Assembly (NCBI GenBank): GCA_021234155.1
Contig: JAJEKV010000005.1
Location: forward strand, 11,573,234-11,637,233
Length of the DNA: 64,000 bases
Direction of reading: 5' to 3'
DNA from: Isoetes taiwanensis
Taxonomy: Eukaryota; Streptophyta; Lycopodiopsida; Isoetales; Isoetaceae
Positions 55,421-64,000 of the stretch are shown here, one piece after another (positions within the stretch are counted from its first letter, which is position 1; every line of letters begins with the position of its first letter). The notes under the pieces are model-generated. The model was given only the letters and a program-made list of their open reading frames with translations. It was not told the DNA's origin and did not search any database. The position numbers and the translations under genes were made by a program.

Positions 55421-56538
55421 AAACAAATGAGCTTACCATAATCATCCGGTAATTAAGCGGCTCATCCAGATACCGGCTTTATGAGCGGGAACCACCTTAC
55501 TAACCATCCACTCACGGGAGCCCCTCGCCGAGCCCGGTTAATGATCACCGTCGGGGCCCTACCACGATGGGCCACCCCATTTCAACGGCTTCGACTGCGG
55601 CCCTGTAAATCCTTTGCCTTGCCATTCGCCGGATGCCCGAGACCTGGCTTGGACATCCTCCCGCGTGAGGTACCGCAAAGCACCTCTCCTACCTGATCCG
55701 GGACCACGGCATTAGCTCCGGGGGTCATATAACTCCCCAAGCGGTGCATCCATTGCTCCACACTTACATTACCAGCCACCCGGGCGCTTCTTGTATAACA
55801 CCTTACGCCAAAAGCTTTTGGCTCGCCATGAGCATGTCAAACAAAGCTCCCGGTTTCTCGCCATGTATCTCCCCTTCTTGGCTTTTAGGAAGAGCTTATA
55901 GTCTTGCGGGGCTGTGGCGCGAATCGTGGATCTATGACCAAGTGCGGTGGCTCTTTAGAGCCTTGCAATCAACATCAAACCCGCAGGATTCTCGGAAAAT
56001 GCGCGGTGTCCCTCCTTGGAGGGCTCTTCACCGCAAAAGGAAGCCTCGGCACTAGCAAGCGGTCCTCACCAGCCCATGCACACTGTCTTGCGATTATTGT
56101 AGAAGCTATCAAACCCCTCAGAACTCCCGCACCAATACGATTCATCGTCCCCCTTACGATGGCGTGGGATGTGCGGTAACCCTCCACGCCCCCTTTGCGG
56201 TGTCTCCACTATTGAGTGCTCCCAATTCAAAGCATGACATAAAGCGGGTAGTGATCCGACAAAGCCTCCTCATCCCCCATTGCTTGTGCCAATGGAGAAG
56301 TGTGTAACCATGTCAAGTGTTGCTACCGAGCGAAAGGTAATCCAACACACTAGCTCCCCATCCCCGCCTATCACTCCCGCAAGTAACACCCCCGAAAGTG
56401 TGGCCATCGGCGCATACCATTACAAATTACCATGTCAAAAACACGGCGAGCTGGACCAGTTGCACGCCAAATGGTCTAGCCACCATATCACCGGAGTGCC
56501 GTGTATGTTGAATAGCTACTGTCTCAAACCAAAGCGGA

Positions 56539-57060
56539 TCAAGCATTATCGTCACCTTGGAAGGTCATCGACCAAGAATCAGCCATCTGAGCATTGAAAT
56601 CTCCAAGCAAAAACACATGTCCCTGCTGTCTATAGCGGTCTATGTCATCATACAGTTCCCTATACGGCATCTGGACATCTGTGTCTGCATCATGTACCTG
56701 GTAGAACTTAGAGCCTGCATGGGGAATGTAGCAGCTAGCAAGAAACAATGGGACATGACCAGGCTCTAATACCATTACCCACATGTAGCGGTTAAATGCA
56801 TCAGACTTCTGAAGTGTGATCTTGTATGCTAAGGCGTCCCTAAAGTAGCAAGCCCCTCCACCGTACCCGCGTCTGCCATGGCGCTCATTAGCAAGTGAGA
56901 AATGCTGATATCCTCGAATGTCTGGCAATCGATGCCCTTCATACTCCCATGTCTCCTGCAGGAAGAGGATGTCCATGTCTGTCGCGATCCCATTCAAGCC
57001 ACTGCCCTTCTGCCACGGGAAGCCCCTACAATTCCAGGAAACAATGCGAAGACACTTTCC
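56539..57060 (-). pseudogene. LINE apurinic-like endonuclease
   Basis: CLRIVSWNCRGFPWQKG starts the domain, followed by MDILFLQETWEYEGHRLPD (catalytic Glu in QETWE), YGGGACYFRDALAY, and VFLLGDFNAQMADSW with the GDFNA block. The frame is open from about 57060 to the region after GDFNA (stop near 56539), and only the C-terminal SDH block is lost. It nicks DNA to start target-primed reverse transcription. It is the best-preserved endonuclease of this family in the window. Confidence 0.9.
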
Positions 57061-57065
57061 CTATG

Positions 57066-57299
57066 CTGACTGCGGCTGTGGATGAAAGCTGAAAAAGCTG
57101 GTCTTCCAACATTCACAGTAGCTGATGCAGGCCGTACACAGGTTTGTATTTGAAGTGATTATGCATGACATGTTGGAGCTTGTATTACTTACAAGTATAA
57201 TGAGAAACTATAGTCTGTCGCTGCCCTGATCAAGCTTTACAAGATTTGTTGATGAAATGCGATATGCAATAACTGGATTGTATATCGTGGTAATTTTTG
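57066..57299. other. No gene seen
   Basis: Flank 5' of the LINE; nothing recognised. Confidence 0.4.
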
Positions 57300-57715
57300 T
57301 ATTAGGCCACAATTGTGCTACATATCCAGTAAGTGTAGCTTTCATTATTTCTTTGCAAATAAATGGATGATATTAATTGTATTCTTGTTTGTTCTCCTAA
57401 GACATATTTTATGCAAGAATGAAGCTTCAAACACTCTATTTTGCTGCAATTGACTGGCCCTGTTATGTTATGTAGCACTGTAAACAACTCATATCATGAT
57501 GGATGGTTAACTCTGGGTTCAAATTCCAGACCAAAGCTATCGCTCCACCCAGGAATTTCATACACATGAATTGGATGCACAACTATTCCAAAACTTGCAG
57601 TTGTTCTTCTCATTATCTATTCTAAATGTACATTTGTTTTGTTTTGTTTGGCTTATATTCGCAACATCAACTCATCTAAGTTGTTTGTTTTTGGCCCCGA
57701 AGAGGCAAATTTTTT
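57300..57715 (+). repeat. SINE-like block with tRNA B-box, copy 2
   Basis: Inverted copy of 3240-3575, again adjacent to the inverted-repeat element. GGGTTCAAATTCC lies at 57515-57527, followed by CTCCACCC. About 85 bases (57374-57458) are present here but not in copy 1, bounded by CAATT on both sides, suggesting a small insertion here or a deletion there. Confidence 0.65.
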
Positions 57716-57718
57716 TTT

Positions 57719-57990
57719 TAACATATAACACAAACCATTACATTACACGCATTAAAATTAAATTTCCCCTTAAACCCCCTTTTGTTTGGGTGTATATTCA
57801 CACGGGGGGTGACGTAGGGCAGCGAGAGCCGTTATAATTATATTTTGCACGTACAAATTCAACACCATATAGTATATTGCCTGAAATCTTATAGTATTTT
57901 GCAAATCTTGTTATACAGTATAACAAATTCTGTACATCCATACCCCAAACGAGGAACTTTGTGTACGGTATAGACTAAGGAATTAGGGGG
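57719..57990. repeat. Inverted-repeat element, copy 3 (one arm)
   Basis: TAACATATAACACAAACC begins an arm nearly identical to 2862-3237 read inverted; the body continues to about 57990 and the second arm is missing. With the adjacent block it forms one duplicated unit of about 0.6 kb shared with the 3-kb region. Confidence 0.88.
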
Positions 57991-58519
57991 TTATATGCCA
58001 AGACACCATGTTCAAAGCACCACTCTTACATGTCATATTTCTTCAAAATACTTCAAATATATCTTCAAAGAATCATGTTAAGAGTACTTGGCATACCATA
58101 TTTTGAAAATGAAAAGCTAAAAACAAATACATTGTGGAATCATATATGTTGTTCAATGCCATCTAATCATATCATGTCAGCACTTACAACTATTATAGCT
58201 CTTATAATTCTTTTATTAAGAACATAAAACTAATTGACTCACCAATCAATTTTATATGAAAATTTCCACAATTCACAATCTCTAACTTTTTTTAGATACA
58301 ACGTTTTTTAGATAATGAGATCAAACATCATTGGTGTTGCTAAAGATACCATTATTCTTTTTATCTTCAAACGCTAGACTATTTATGTTCAAGTATATTT
58401 CGATTGATAATATTTCAGAGCTTGATATGAACCACAACATTTCAAAAAAATCCTAGTATGTTACATAACGAAGTTATATCATAACATATATATGTTCTTA
58501 TGTTTGTCCTCTGGAATTC

Positions 58520-58915
58520 CGACCGTTGATCCGAGATCCTACGGCTCACGTGGCTTTGGGACGTATCCTACGGCTCACATGGCTTGGGAGTTTGTATACG
58601 ATCATATGTAAGCGATCCTACGGTCCATGTTGATTTGATCCTGATCGGTGGTCCGAAATCCTACGGCTCACGTTGGTTTGGGACACATCCTACGGTGTAC
58701 ATGGCTTTGGGAATTATATGTAATCGATCTAACGGTCCAGGTTGATCTTGATCCTGATCGTCGATCCGAGATCCTACGGCTCAGGTGGCTTGGCACATAT
58801 CCTACGGTCCACATGGCTTTGAGAATTATATGTAATAGATTCTACGGCTCATATTGCTTTTATATGGTGAGATCTTGATCGTTGATCGAGTCTAAGATCC
58901 TAAGGCTCATGTTGA
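58520..58915. repeat. Tandem array, about 118-base unit
   Basis: GATCCGAGATCCTACGGCTCA and variants recur at about 58525, 58645, 58763 and 58882. Sub-repeats CCTACGG-TCA-ATGGCTT also occur within each unit. About 3.3 copies. Confidence 0.9.
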
Positions 58916-58954
58916 ATGCTCGTCCCTTAAGGAAAGGCTTTTAAAATTTTTTAT

Positions 58955-59020
58955 GTTATTGGGGGAATTCGAACCCTGATCATTAACCCCCCAACCCCCC
59001 ATTCTAACCACTAAACCAAG
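58955..59020 (-). repeat. tRNA-like SINE head with A and B boxes
   Basis: On the minus strand GGTTTAGTGGTTAGAATG (59000-59017) matches a tRNA D-arm/A-box, and GGGTTCGAATTCCCCC (58961-58976) a T-arm/B-box, at tRNA-like spacing. The flanks do not pair as an acceptor stem, so it is not a working tRNA gene. The A-box part is duplicated at 59053-59090. Confidence 0.7.
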
Positions 59021-59129
59021 CATTAAATTCTATGAAGAATTTATGTTTCAAACCCCCATTCTAACCACTAAACCAAGCATTAAATTCATGTTTCAAATAT
59101 ACTTAAGGTAATGTTCTAATTAAGATAAA

Positions 59130-59430
59130 ATAGAATATAACATTCTACATAGTTCAAGAAAGTTCTAGAATATTCTGGAGGCTCTAGAAAGTTCTAAAAT
59201 CTTCTAGAATGTTCTAGAAAGTTCCAGAATTCTAGAATGTTTTGGAATATAAGAGAATCTGGGGGCAATCTAAGAGAATCCTTTCAGAAAGTCCCAGGAT
59301 GCTTTGAGGAATGTAAGGGAATAGGGAAATACTTCCAGAAAGTTCTAGGATGCTTTGAAAGTTTCAGAATGTTCCAGAAAGTTCTAGTATGTTCTAGAAA
59401 TTTCTAGAATGTAAGGGAATCCAGGAGAGT
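59130..59430. repeat. TTCTAGAA-rich array (heat-shock-element-like)
   Basis: Many TTC and GAA blocks spaced by two bases occur here. At 59202-59229 six perfect alternating blocks (TTC-n2-GAA) follow without a break. The consensus heat-shock element needs three. The array grades into GGGAATCTAA repeats to about 59560. Function unknown; a simple palindromic repeat is the alternative. Confidence 0.8.
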
Positions 59431-61405
59431 TAAAGGGAATCTAAGGAAATCTCATAAATTGTAAGAGAATCTAGGAAGATATTTACAAGTCTAAGGGAAT
59501 CTCTTAAAATCTAGTTGAATCTAAGGGAATCTTCATAATCTAAGGGAATCTAAGAAAATCTTGATGAAATCTTAGAGTTTTTTTAAGATTTTGCAAAGAG
59601 CCACAATAGAATGTTCTAAAATGTTTCATAATAAAGGTGTACAATATAAATCTTGAAAAAAAAAATGTTTTAGATGCTCAGGGTAAGCGCCTCAGTCTAA
59701 AAATAGAAAGTGTTTTAGAAATGTTGCACAGATCCAAAATAGATTATTTTGGAAGGTTCTAAATGCTCATGGGTAAGCACCTCAATCAAAATAGAAAATT
59801 CTAAGAGAATCTAGAGGATTCTTCATGAATGATAAATATAGTACATAGAATGTTGAAGAATATAGAGGAATCACAAGAGAATCTCAGTAGAATCATTGGT
59901 TACCTAGAGCACGACAGGGCCTTGCACCGTAAGAACATGCTAAAACTGGAACAATGTGCCATAGGACGCATTAAATTTCTTGTATATATATATTTTTTAA
60001 TAAATACATATATATTAGATCCTTAATCTTGATCCCCATCATGTTAGATTAATTTTTATAGCAATTATATTAAATACATATTATTATACAGATGTTAATT
60101 TTGGTCCCGCCATATTAGCTTAATATTTGTAGCAACAAACTCTTGTTGTACTATTTGTAGCAACAACCATATTCTAGACTTCTGTTAGTACCGGGTTTAT
60201 TCATTGCTAGTGCTTGTTTGATGGATATAACCTGCCCACCCCAGGCATAACCTTTGCCACCACGTTTGTCTTTGCAGTTGTGCACTGATGCCCTCAAGCC
60301 TTCCCGATGGTGCAATAACGACCGTTGGTATCGTCTTCAGACAATTGTGCCCTTGTCTCAAGGACAGATGTACTACAGAAGGTGGAGGAGATGGTGGAGA
60401 TGACGATGGAATCGCGTTCTTCTTAGACCTACCTTTAAGTTCATTAAGGTGTGGAGCCTGATTGTTAGAGGCTGAGGTTCATAAAAGGATGGAGGCTGAA
60501 TAGCTGGAGGTGACTCAAAGAGACCACCAACCAAGAGCCATTGAAGAAGAAAGGGGTTTGGAGCTCTATGAAAAAAATTGAACCTGTTTTTTGTTATATA
60601 TACCTTCCACTATATTTTTGCACTTATAAGACACTCTTTTGCAGTAGGATTCGCTCCAACAATTTCGACAAGTGTAATTTGTGTGTTTGATTTTACAGGA
60701 GCAATCAGGAGTAAACCACTATATTTCTGCACTCTTTTGTAGCAGGATTCGCTTCAAAAATTCCGATAGGTGTAATTTGTATCTTCGATTTTACAGGAGC
60801 AATATTTATGTCACGAGAAAACTTTATGCACTATTGTTTAGAGTAATCTTTATGCATTTGTATGCTCAAACTATCAGTAACCCAAATAGGTTAGGCTTTG
60901 AATTCAAAAGAAAAGTGAAATCACCAATTTTGAGAGCAAGTTTGGGATACGATTTATGTATTATGCTATGATCTTTTGGGCATCCAGTGGTACTGTGGGT
61001 GTGTGATCTTTGTGTGGAAGGCTATGTGGGTTATGGTGTAGGGCAGGATGAACGAGGACCTCACCAAATCTCTTAATCTCGTCGGCCCTCAATTTAGATT
61101 ACCTATATTTCTAGAGATATTTCTAAAACCATAATTGTAGTTGATGGTGGATTTTGATGCTGTTTGATTAGGCAAGATTGGATTCTTCTCTTGCTTTTAT
61201 ACGGGATCCTAGGCTGATGGTCCTGAACTCGTCATGGTGGGTACTGCAATACTCACCCAGATCTGATGCAAGATTTTTGTTTGAATGCATTTCTCTTCTA
61301 TAGTGACATGGGATGAGAAAATACTATCTAATTGATACACGATTATGCCTTGGCAAGGTAGCTATGTTGACTGAAGATTAATATTTAACATGATGTGTGC
61401 CTGAG

Positions 61406-61576
61406 TCGAGGGAGATTTGTGTTAGTTTGGATATGGCAAAACCTCTGAACATTGTGCAATATATTGTGGCTTCTCGCATGTATCCTAGTAATACACAGCT
61501 ATGGAAATTCATGTTTGATGATAGAAGAGAAGCTAAAGACAGAGCTTATGGTTGTCTTAGCATTATCTCATTGTAA
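61406..61576 (+). other. Conserved short peptide in repeat copy C
   Basis: Frame reads EICVSLDMAKPLNIVQYIVA, YPSNTQLWKFMFDDRREAKD and AYGCLSIISL then stop, as in A and B. Unrecognised; see the finding on its conservation. Confidence 0.5.
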
Positions 61577-61851
61577 TATATTATATCAAAATCTTTGTTA
61601 TCTCAGCTCAGCCTTAAAATAAAACATATATCTATGACCTTGGAACATCTTCTTTGTTTAGAGAGTCCATATGTTGCCCATTTTTGGCAACATGGACCAG
61701 CATCTATGCATCAAAACCTTTGTTTCATTTATATTTCCTTTAAGGAAAAGTTCCAGGCTATTGTGATCCCATTAGAGTTTGGAAGACATTTGACCAAGAT
61801 TGGAAGGCATTGGGGATCCCCTATTATGGCCTAGTCTTTTGCTTGAGGTAA

Positions 61852-61957
61852 AACCCTAGATGGAAAGCTTGGCAAAAAAGAGCTAATTTGGTCTTTCAGT
61901 TTTACTTAAAATCTCCCTAGATGGAAAGCTTGGCAAAAAAGAGCTAATTTGGTCTTT
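61852..61957. repeat. Direct duplication, 43-base unit
   Basis: CCTAGATGGAAAGCTTGGCA followed by AAAAAGAGCTAATTTGGTC occurs at about 61853-61895 and 61915-61957, separated by 19 bases. Confidence 0.93.
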
Positions 61958-62664
61958 TAAAATTCGAAAAAAACCCTTGGGAAGGCCTTCAAATTTGGAT
62001 TCTTGGGATGCGTGCCATAAAAATAAAAAACCTATTCTAGCCTATCTACCCTATCTATTTCTACATCGTTCCAGGCCACCCCCCCATTTTCATTCTCATT
62101 TCCACGTGGCAGCAGGGCGTGGGGGCCAGACACGGGCTGGTTGTCCCCTCTGCGTGGCACGCAAAGTTAATAGCTGAGTCAACATTATTCCTTATATACA
62201 GGAGCCTCCAGAATCTTTTCGGCCTGTGGGATATATCACAGTTGAAATTTTTCGACGAACACTAGAAAATAAGGGAAGCTGCTAAATCCGGCCAATTCGT
62301 GCCTAAATCTGATTGAAGCCCGCCAATTTTCACCCGAAACTACCTCCTAAACCTTTTCCGAGACCTTGGGGATCCTCTGTGGCACTTGATTCGATAGAAA
62401 TTGCTCAAATTTGGCCTTAAATCACTCGGCCGAGCTAGTTTTTGGGAAGAACAATTCTTAAGCCAAGAATACAGATCAAATCAGTACGTCCCCTCAGAGA
62501 TAGACCTCTGTGATCTTGGCGCATTCGATATTTTGATATTATCTTGCTCTGCTCTGTTCAAGTTGTGTTCTATTCCTCTCGGAATTGAAGATCTACCATG
62601 GCGCGATTTGTTTGACATCAAAACGCTTCAACTGCAACTTAAATAATTTCTTCATTTTGCTTCA
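61958..62664 (+). other. Putative LTR of downstream gypsy element
   Basis: Between the duplication and the gag leader lies sequence with a TATA-like CCTTATATAC at about 62192 and an end in CA at 62664, followed by a primer-site-like motif. The 5' edge is not defined and no second LTR is in the window for comparison, so this is inferred from position relative to gag. Confidence 0.35.
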
Positions 62665-62679
62665 TTGGTAGTCTGAGGC
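62665..62679 (+). other. Possible primer binding site
   Basis: TTGGTAGTCTGAGGC partly resembles the initiator-Met primer site TGGTATCAGAGC, but with several differences. It lies about 0.9 kb before gag. Weak evidence. Confidence 0.25.
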
Positions 62680-63543
62680 TTTCTAGGAGCTCGGTTGCTC
62701 ACGGAATCTGCTCTCAAGCATCATTATTTGGGTAATACCTTTTAATACTATTGGACTTTTCTCAGATATCTTGCTATAATATACATTCTTTGCCCGAAAA
62801 ATTATTGTCATCATTATTCATTTATCTTGTAAAATCTTGCATTGTTTGAGTTAAAAAACCAAAATACAAAGCCAAAATATTTACTTCAAGTTATATCCCA
62901 TTTAAATAGTTATACTTCATCCCCATAATGATCCTAGGAGCTTATACATCCAAGAAAAACATATAAAAAGATTTTTCTTCATAACTGTTACAGATTTTGC
63001 CTTTTTCTTGAGGCTTTGGCTATTTACAGAAAAACTAAAACATCTTTTTGCTATTTAAACCTTATGCACGTGATCTAGAGGCCATTCTGAAGTTGTCTGC
63101 ACAAATCCCAACCAAAGATTCCTTATCAAACTCCATCTGCAAATTTTGGCTCTCTGTTTTGGCACTGGCCAACTTTTTGACCCGACTTTGACCTCGGTTT
63201 TCTTGACCTTCCTTCATCCAAATCAAGCCAAATTTTCACCAAGAGTTTCCTCTGCTTGTCGACCATCTATACCACCAACCAGATCTCGAAAATCTCAAAA
63301 GGTGTGTCTACTAGGTCAGTTTTTGCTCTGACAGTTTTTTCAGTTTCAGGGACTCTAGTGATTTTGAAAAAACCAGCATTCCAAAATGAGTTTTCTCGCT
63401 TCATATGTTAAGGATTGATCACCCTAAGTGATCTGGAGGTCCTAACCATTTTGTTGAGTTTCCTTGAGGTTAGACTAAAATTCCAGGTTTTAGGCTAACA
63501 TTTTGGAGGTCCTACCGAGATCTTTACCTGGAAGTTGAACTCC
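62680..63543 (+). other. Gypsy leader region
   Basis: No coding sequence recognised. Position suggests the untranslated leader between primer site and gag. A stop lies in frame 10 bases before the gag ATG. Confidence 0.4.
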
Positions 63544-64000
63544 ATGGCACCAAGAAAGCTTACTGAGCCTGCTGAGCCTGCTGAACCACCTGAGGTAGCA
63601 GGTCAACCAGATTTGGTAGGGGTAAGCATGAAAGTGGCTACCAGATCCACAACAAATGTTGCAAATGTTTCCACTTTGCCTATTCCTCCACCAGCTCCTT
63701 ATCATTTTGAACTTACTATACCTGTTTCTCCCCCTTGTTATGATTCTTCCATGAATGCTAACCATTTCTTGAAGACTTTTGAAGAATATTATGAAGAGCA
63801 TGGAAAGAAGAAAGGTACCAGGTTTGCTGAATTTACTAAATGCATGAAAGGTGATGAGGCCAGGTCCTGGTTGGATTTTGAACTGTCAATAGGTACTAAG
63901 TGGGATGAATTGGAACAAAGATTTCTGTCAAGGTTTGGGAAAACTACTTCACCCCAGGATCTTGTTTTTGAGCTCAATTCCTTTTCTATTAAATCTGGTG
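63544..64000 (+). CDS. Ty3/gypsy gag, N-terminal part, runs off window
   Basis: Open from ATG at 63544 to the window end (152 codons). After a Pro/Glu/Ala-rich head (residues 1-60) comes NANHFLKTFEEYYEEHGKKK, FTKCMKGDEARSWLDFEL and WDELEQRFLSRFGKTTSPQD. This is the retrotransposon gag domain, with the usual W in the GxAxxW-type block and the W-x-x-L-x-x-x-F-x-x-x-F block. Gag forms the particle that packages element RNA. The ATG is preceded by an in-frame stop, and no frame break is seen, so this may be a younger, more intact gypsy copy than the one at 44-48 kb. CCHC knuckle and pol would lie beyond 64000. Confidence 0.88.
   Translation, partial: MAPRKLTEPAEPAEPPEVAGQPDLVGVSMKVATRSTTNVANVSTLPIPPPAPYHFELTIPVSPPCYDSSMNANHFLKTFEEYYEEHGKKKGTRFAEFTKCMKGDEARSWLDFELSIGTKWDELEQRFLSRFGKTTSPQDLVFELNSFSIKSG

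Larger units (their letters stand above)
54072..57065 (-). mobile_element. LINE family-1, copy with endonuclease and RT
   Basis: Minus strand, 5' to 3': endonuclease (57060-56539), a decayed linker, reverse transcriptase (about 55420-54909), a Cys-rich tail (54530-54348), then a 3' UTR with stem-loop (54115-54127) ending in CCTTCCTTCCTTCCTTC at 54075-54095. No long A-run follows here. About 3 kb remain, so parts between the domains have been lost. The family also includes 17.0-18.0, 25.1-29.2 and 43.4-43.7 kb. Confidence 0.88.
58290..61668 (+). repeat. Three-copy repeat, copy C (fullest)
   Basis: Collinear, inverted, with copy B from 51240 down to about 49710, and with copy A over 61058-61668. 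It includes two segments absent from B: a 1.5-kb block at 58500-59990 and about 390 bases near 61010-61400 that A retains. Hence C is closest to complete. Its edges do not show LTR or TIR features that I can define. The 118-base array, a tRNA-like SINE head and the TTCTAGAA-rich region lie inside the extra block. Confidence 0.85.

Overview
This window looks like nuclear DNA from a land plant with a large, repeat-rich genome. The evidence is a decayed plant-type pentatricopeptide repeat (PPR) gene, Ty1/copia elements primed by initiator-tRNA-Met, Ty3/gypsy elements, plant-type LINEs, tRNA-related SINE-like repeats, and intron-containing fragments of a plant erlin-like gene and a UBA2-like RRM gene. 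The lineage cannot be fixed from sequence alone. A fern or gymnosperm is my guess. I see no intact host gene. Almost everything recognisable is mobile or broken.

Layout. 1.0-6.5 kb: a minus-strand copia element (LTR, PBS, gag, protease, integrase) whose gag is split by nested repeats. 7.2-16.1 kb: a PPR pseudogene cut in two by a 7.4-kb tandem pair of hairpin-ended elements. 16.5-18.6 kb: LINE 3' fragments and a satellite carrying CACGTG boxes. 22.9-23.4 kb: a polypurine tract. 23.5-24.5 kb: copy A of a repeat that recurs at 49.4-51.2 kb (B) and 58.3-61.7 kb (C, inverted). 25.1-30.8 kb: two LINEs, the first strikingly GC-rich. 30.8-42.1 kb: apparently one copia element whose integrase and reverse-transcriptase halves are 8.6 kb apart. 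The gap holds an inverted-repeat element, a second tandem pair of hairpin-ended elements, and a chimera of two host gene fragments. 42.1-44.0 kb: LINE pieces and a minisatellite. 44.5-48.5 kb: a gypsy pol with a Ser-Pro-His repeat between protease and RT. 52.1-57.1 kb: a SINE-like box, an RCC1-like gene fragment and another LINE. 57.3-61.7 kb: inverted copies of earlier repeats. 61.9-64.0 kb: the start of a second gypsy element whose gag runs off the window.

The most interesting signal is the pair of tandem arrays at 8.16-15.59 kb and 33.41-39.06 kb. The two families differ in sequence but share one architecture: a 5' end of TTCTAGRG, an A/C-rich body without long ORFs, an inverted copy of the 5' end just before a 3'-terminal hairpin, and head-to-tail tandem insertion. 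In the first array, removing the insert rejoins the PPR reading frame. The features resemble Helentron-type (non-canonical Helitron) non-autonomous elements, but no Rep/helicase gene is present, so the assignment is inference. A second notable signal is a small stem-loop in the 3' end of one LINE family that keeps its pairing through compensatory base changes among three copies.
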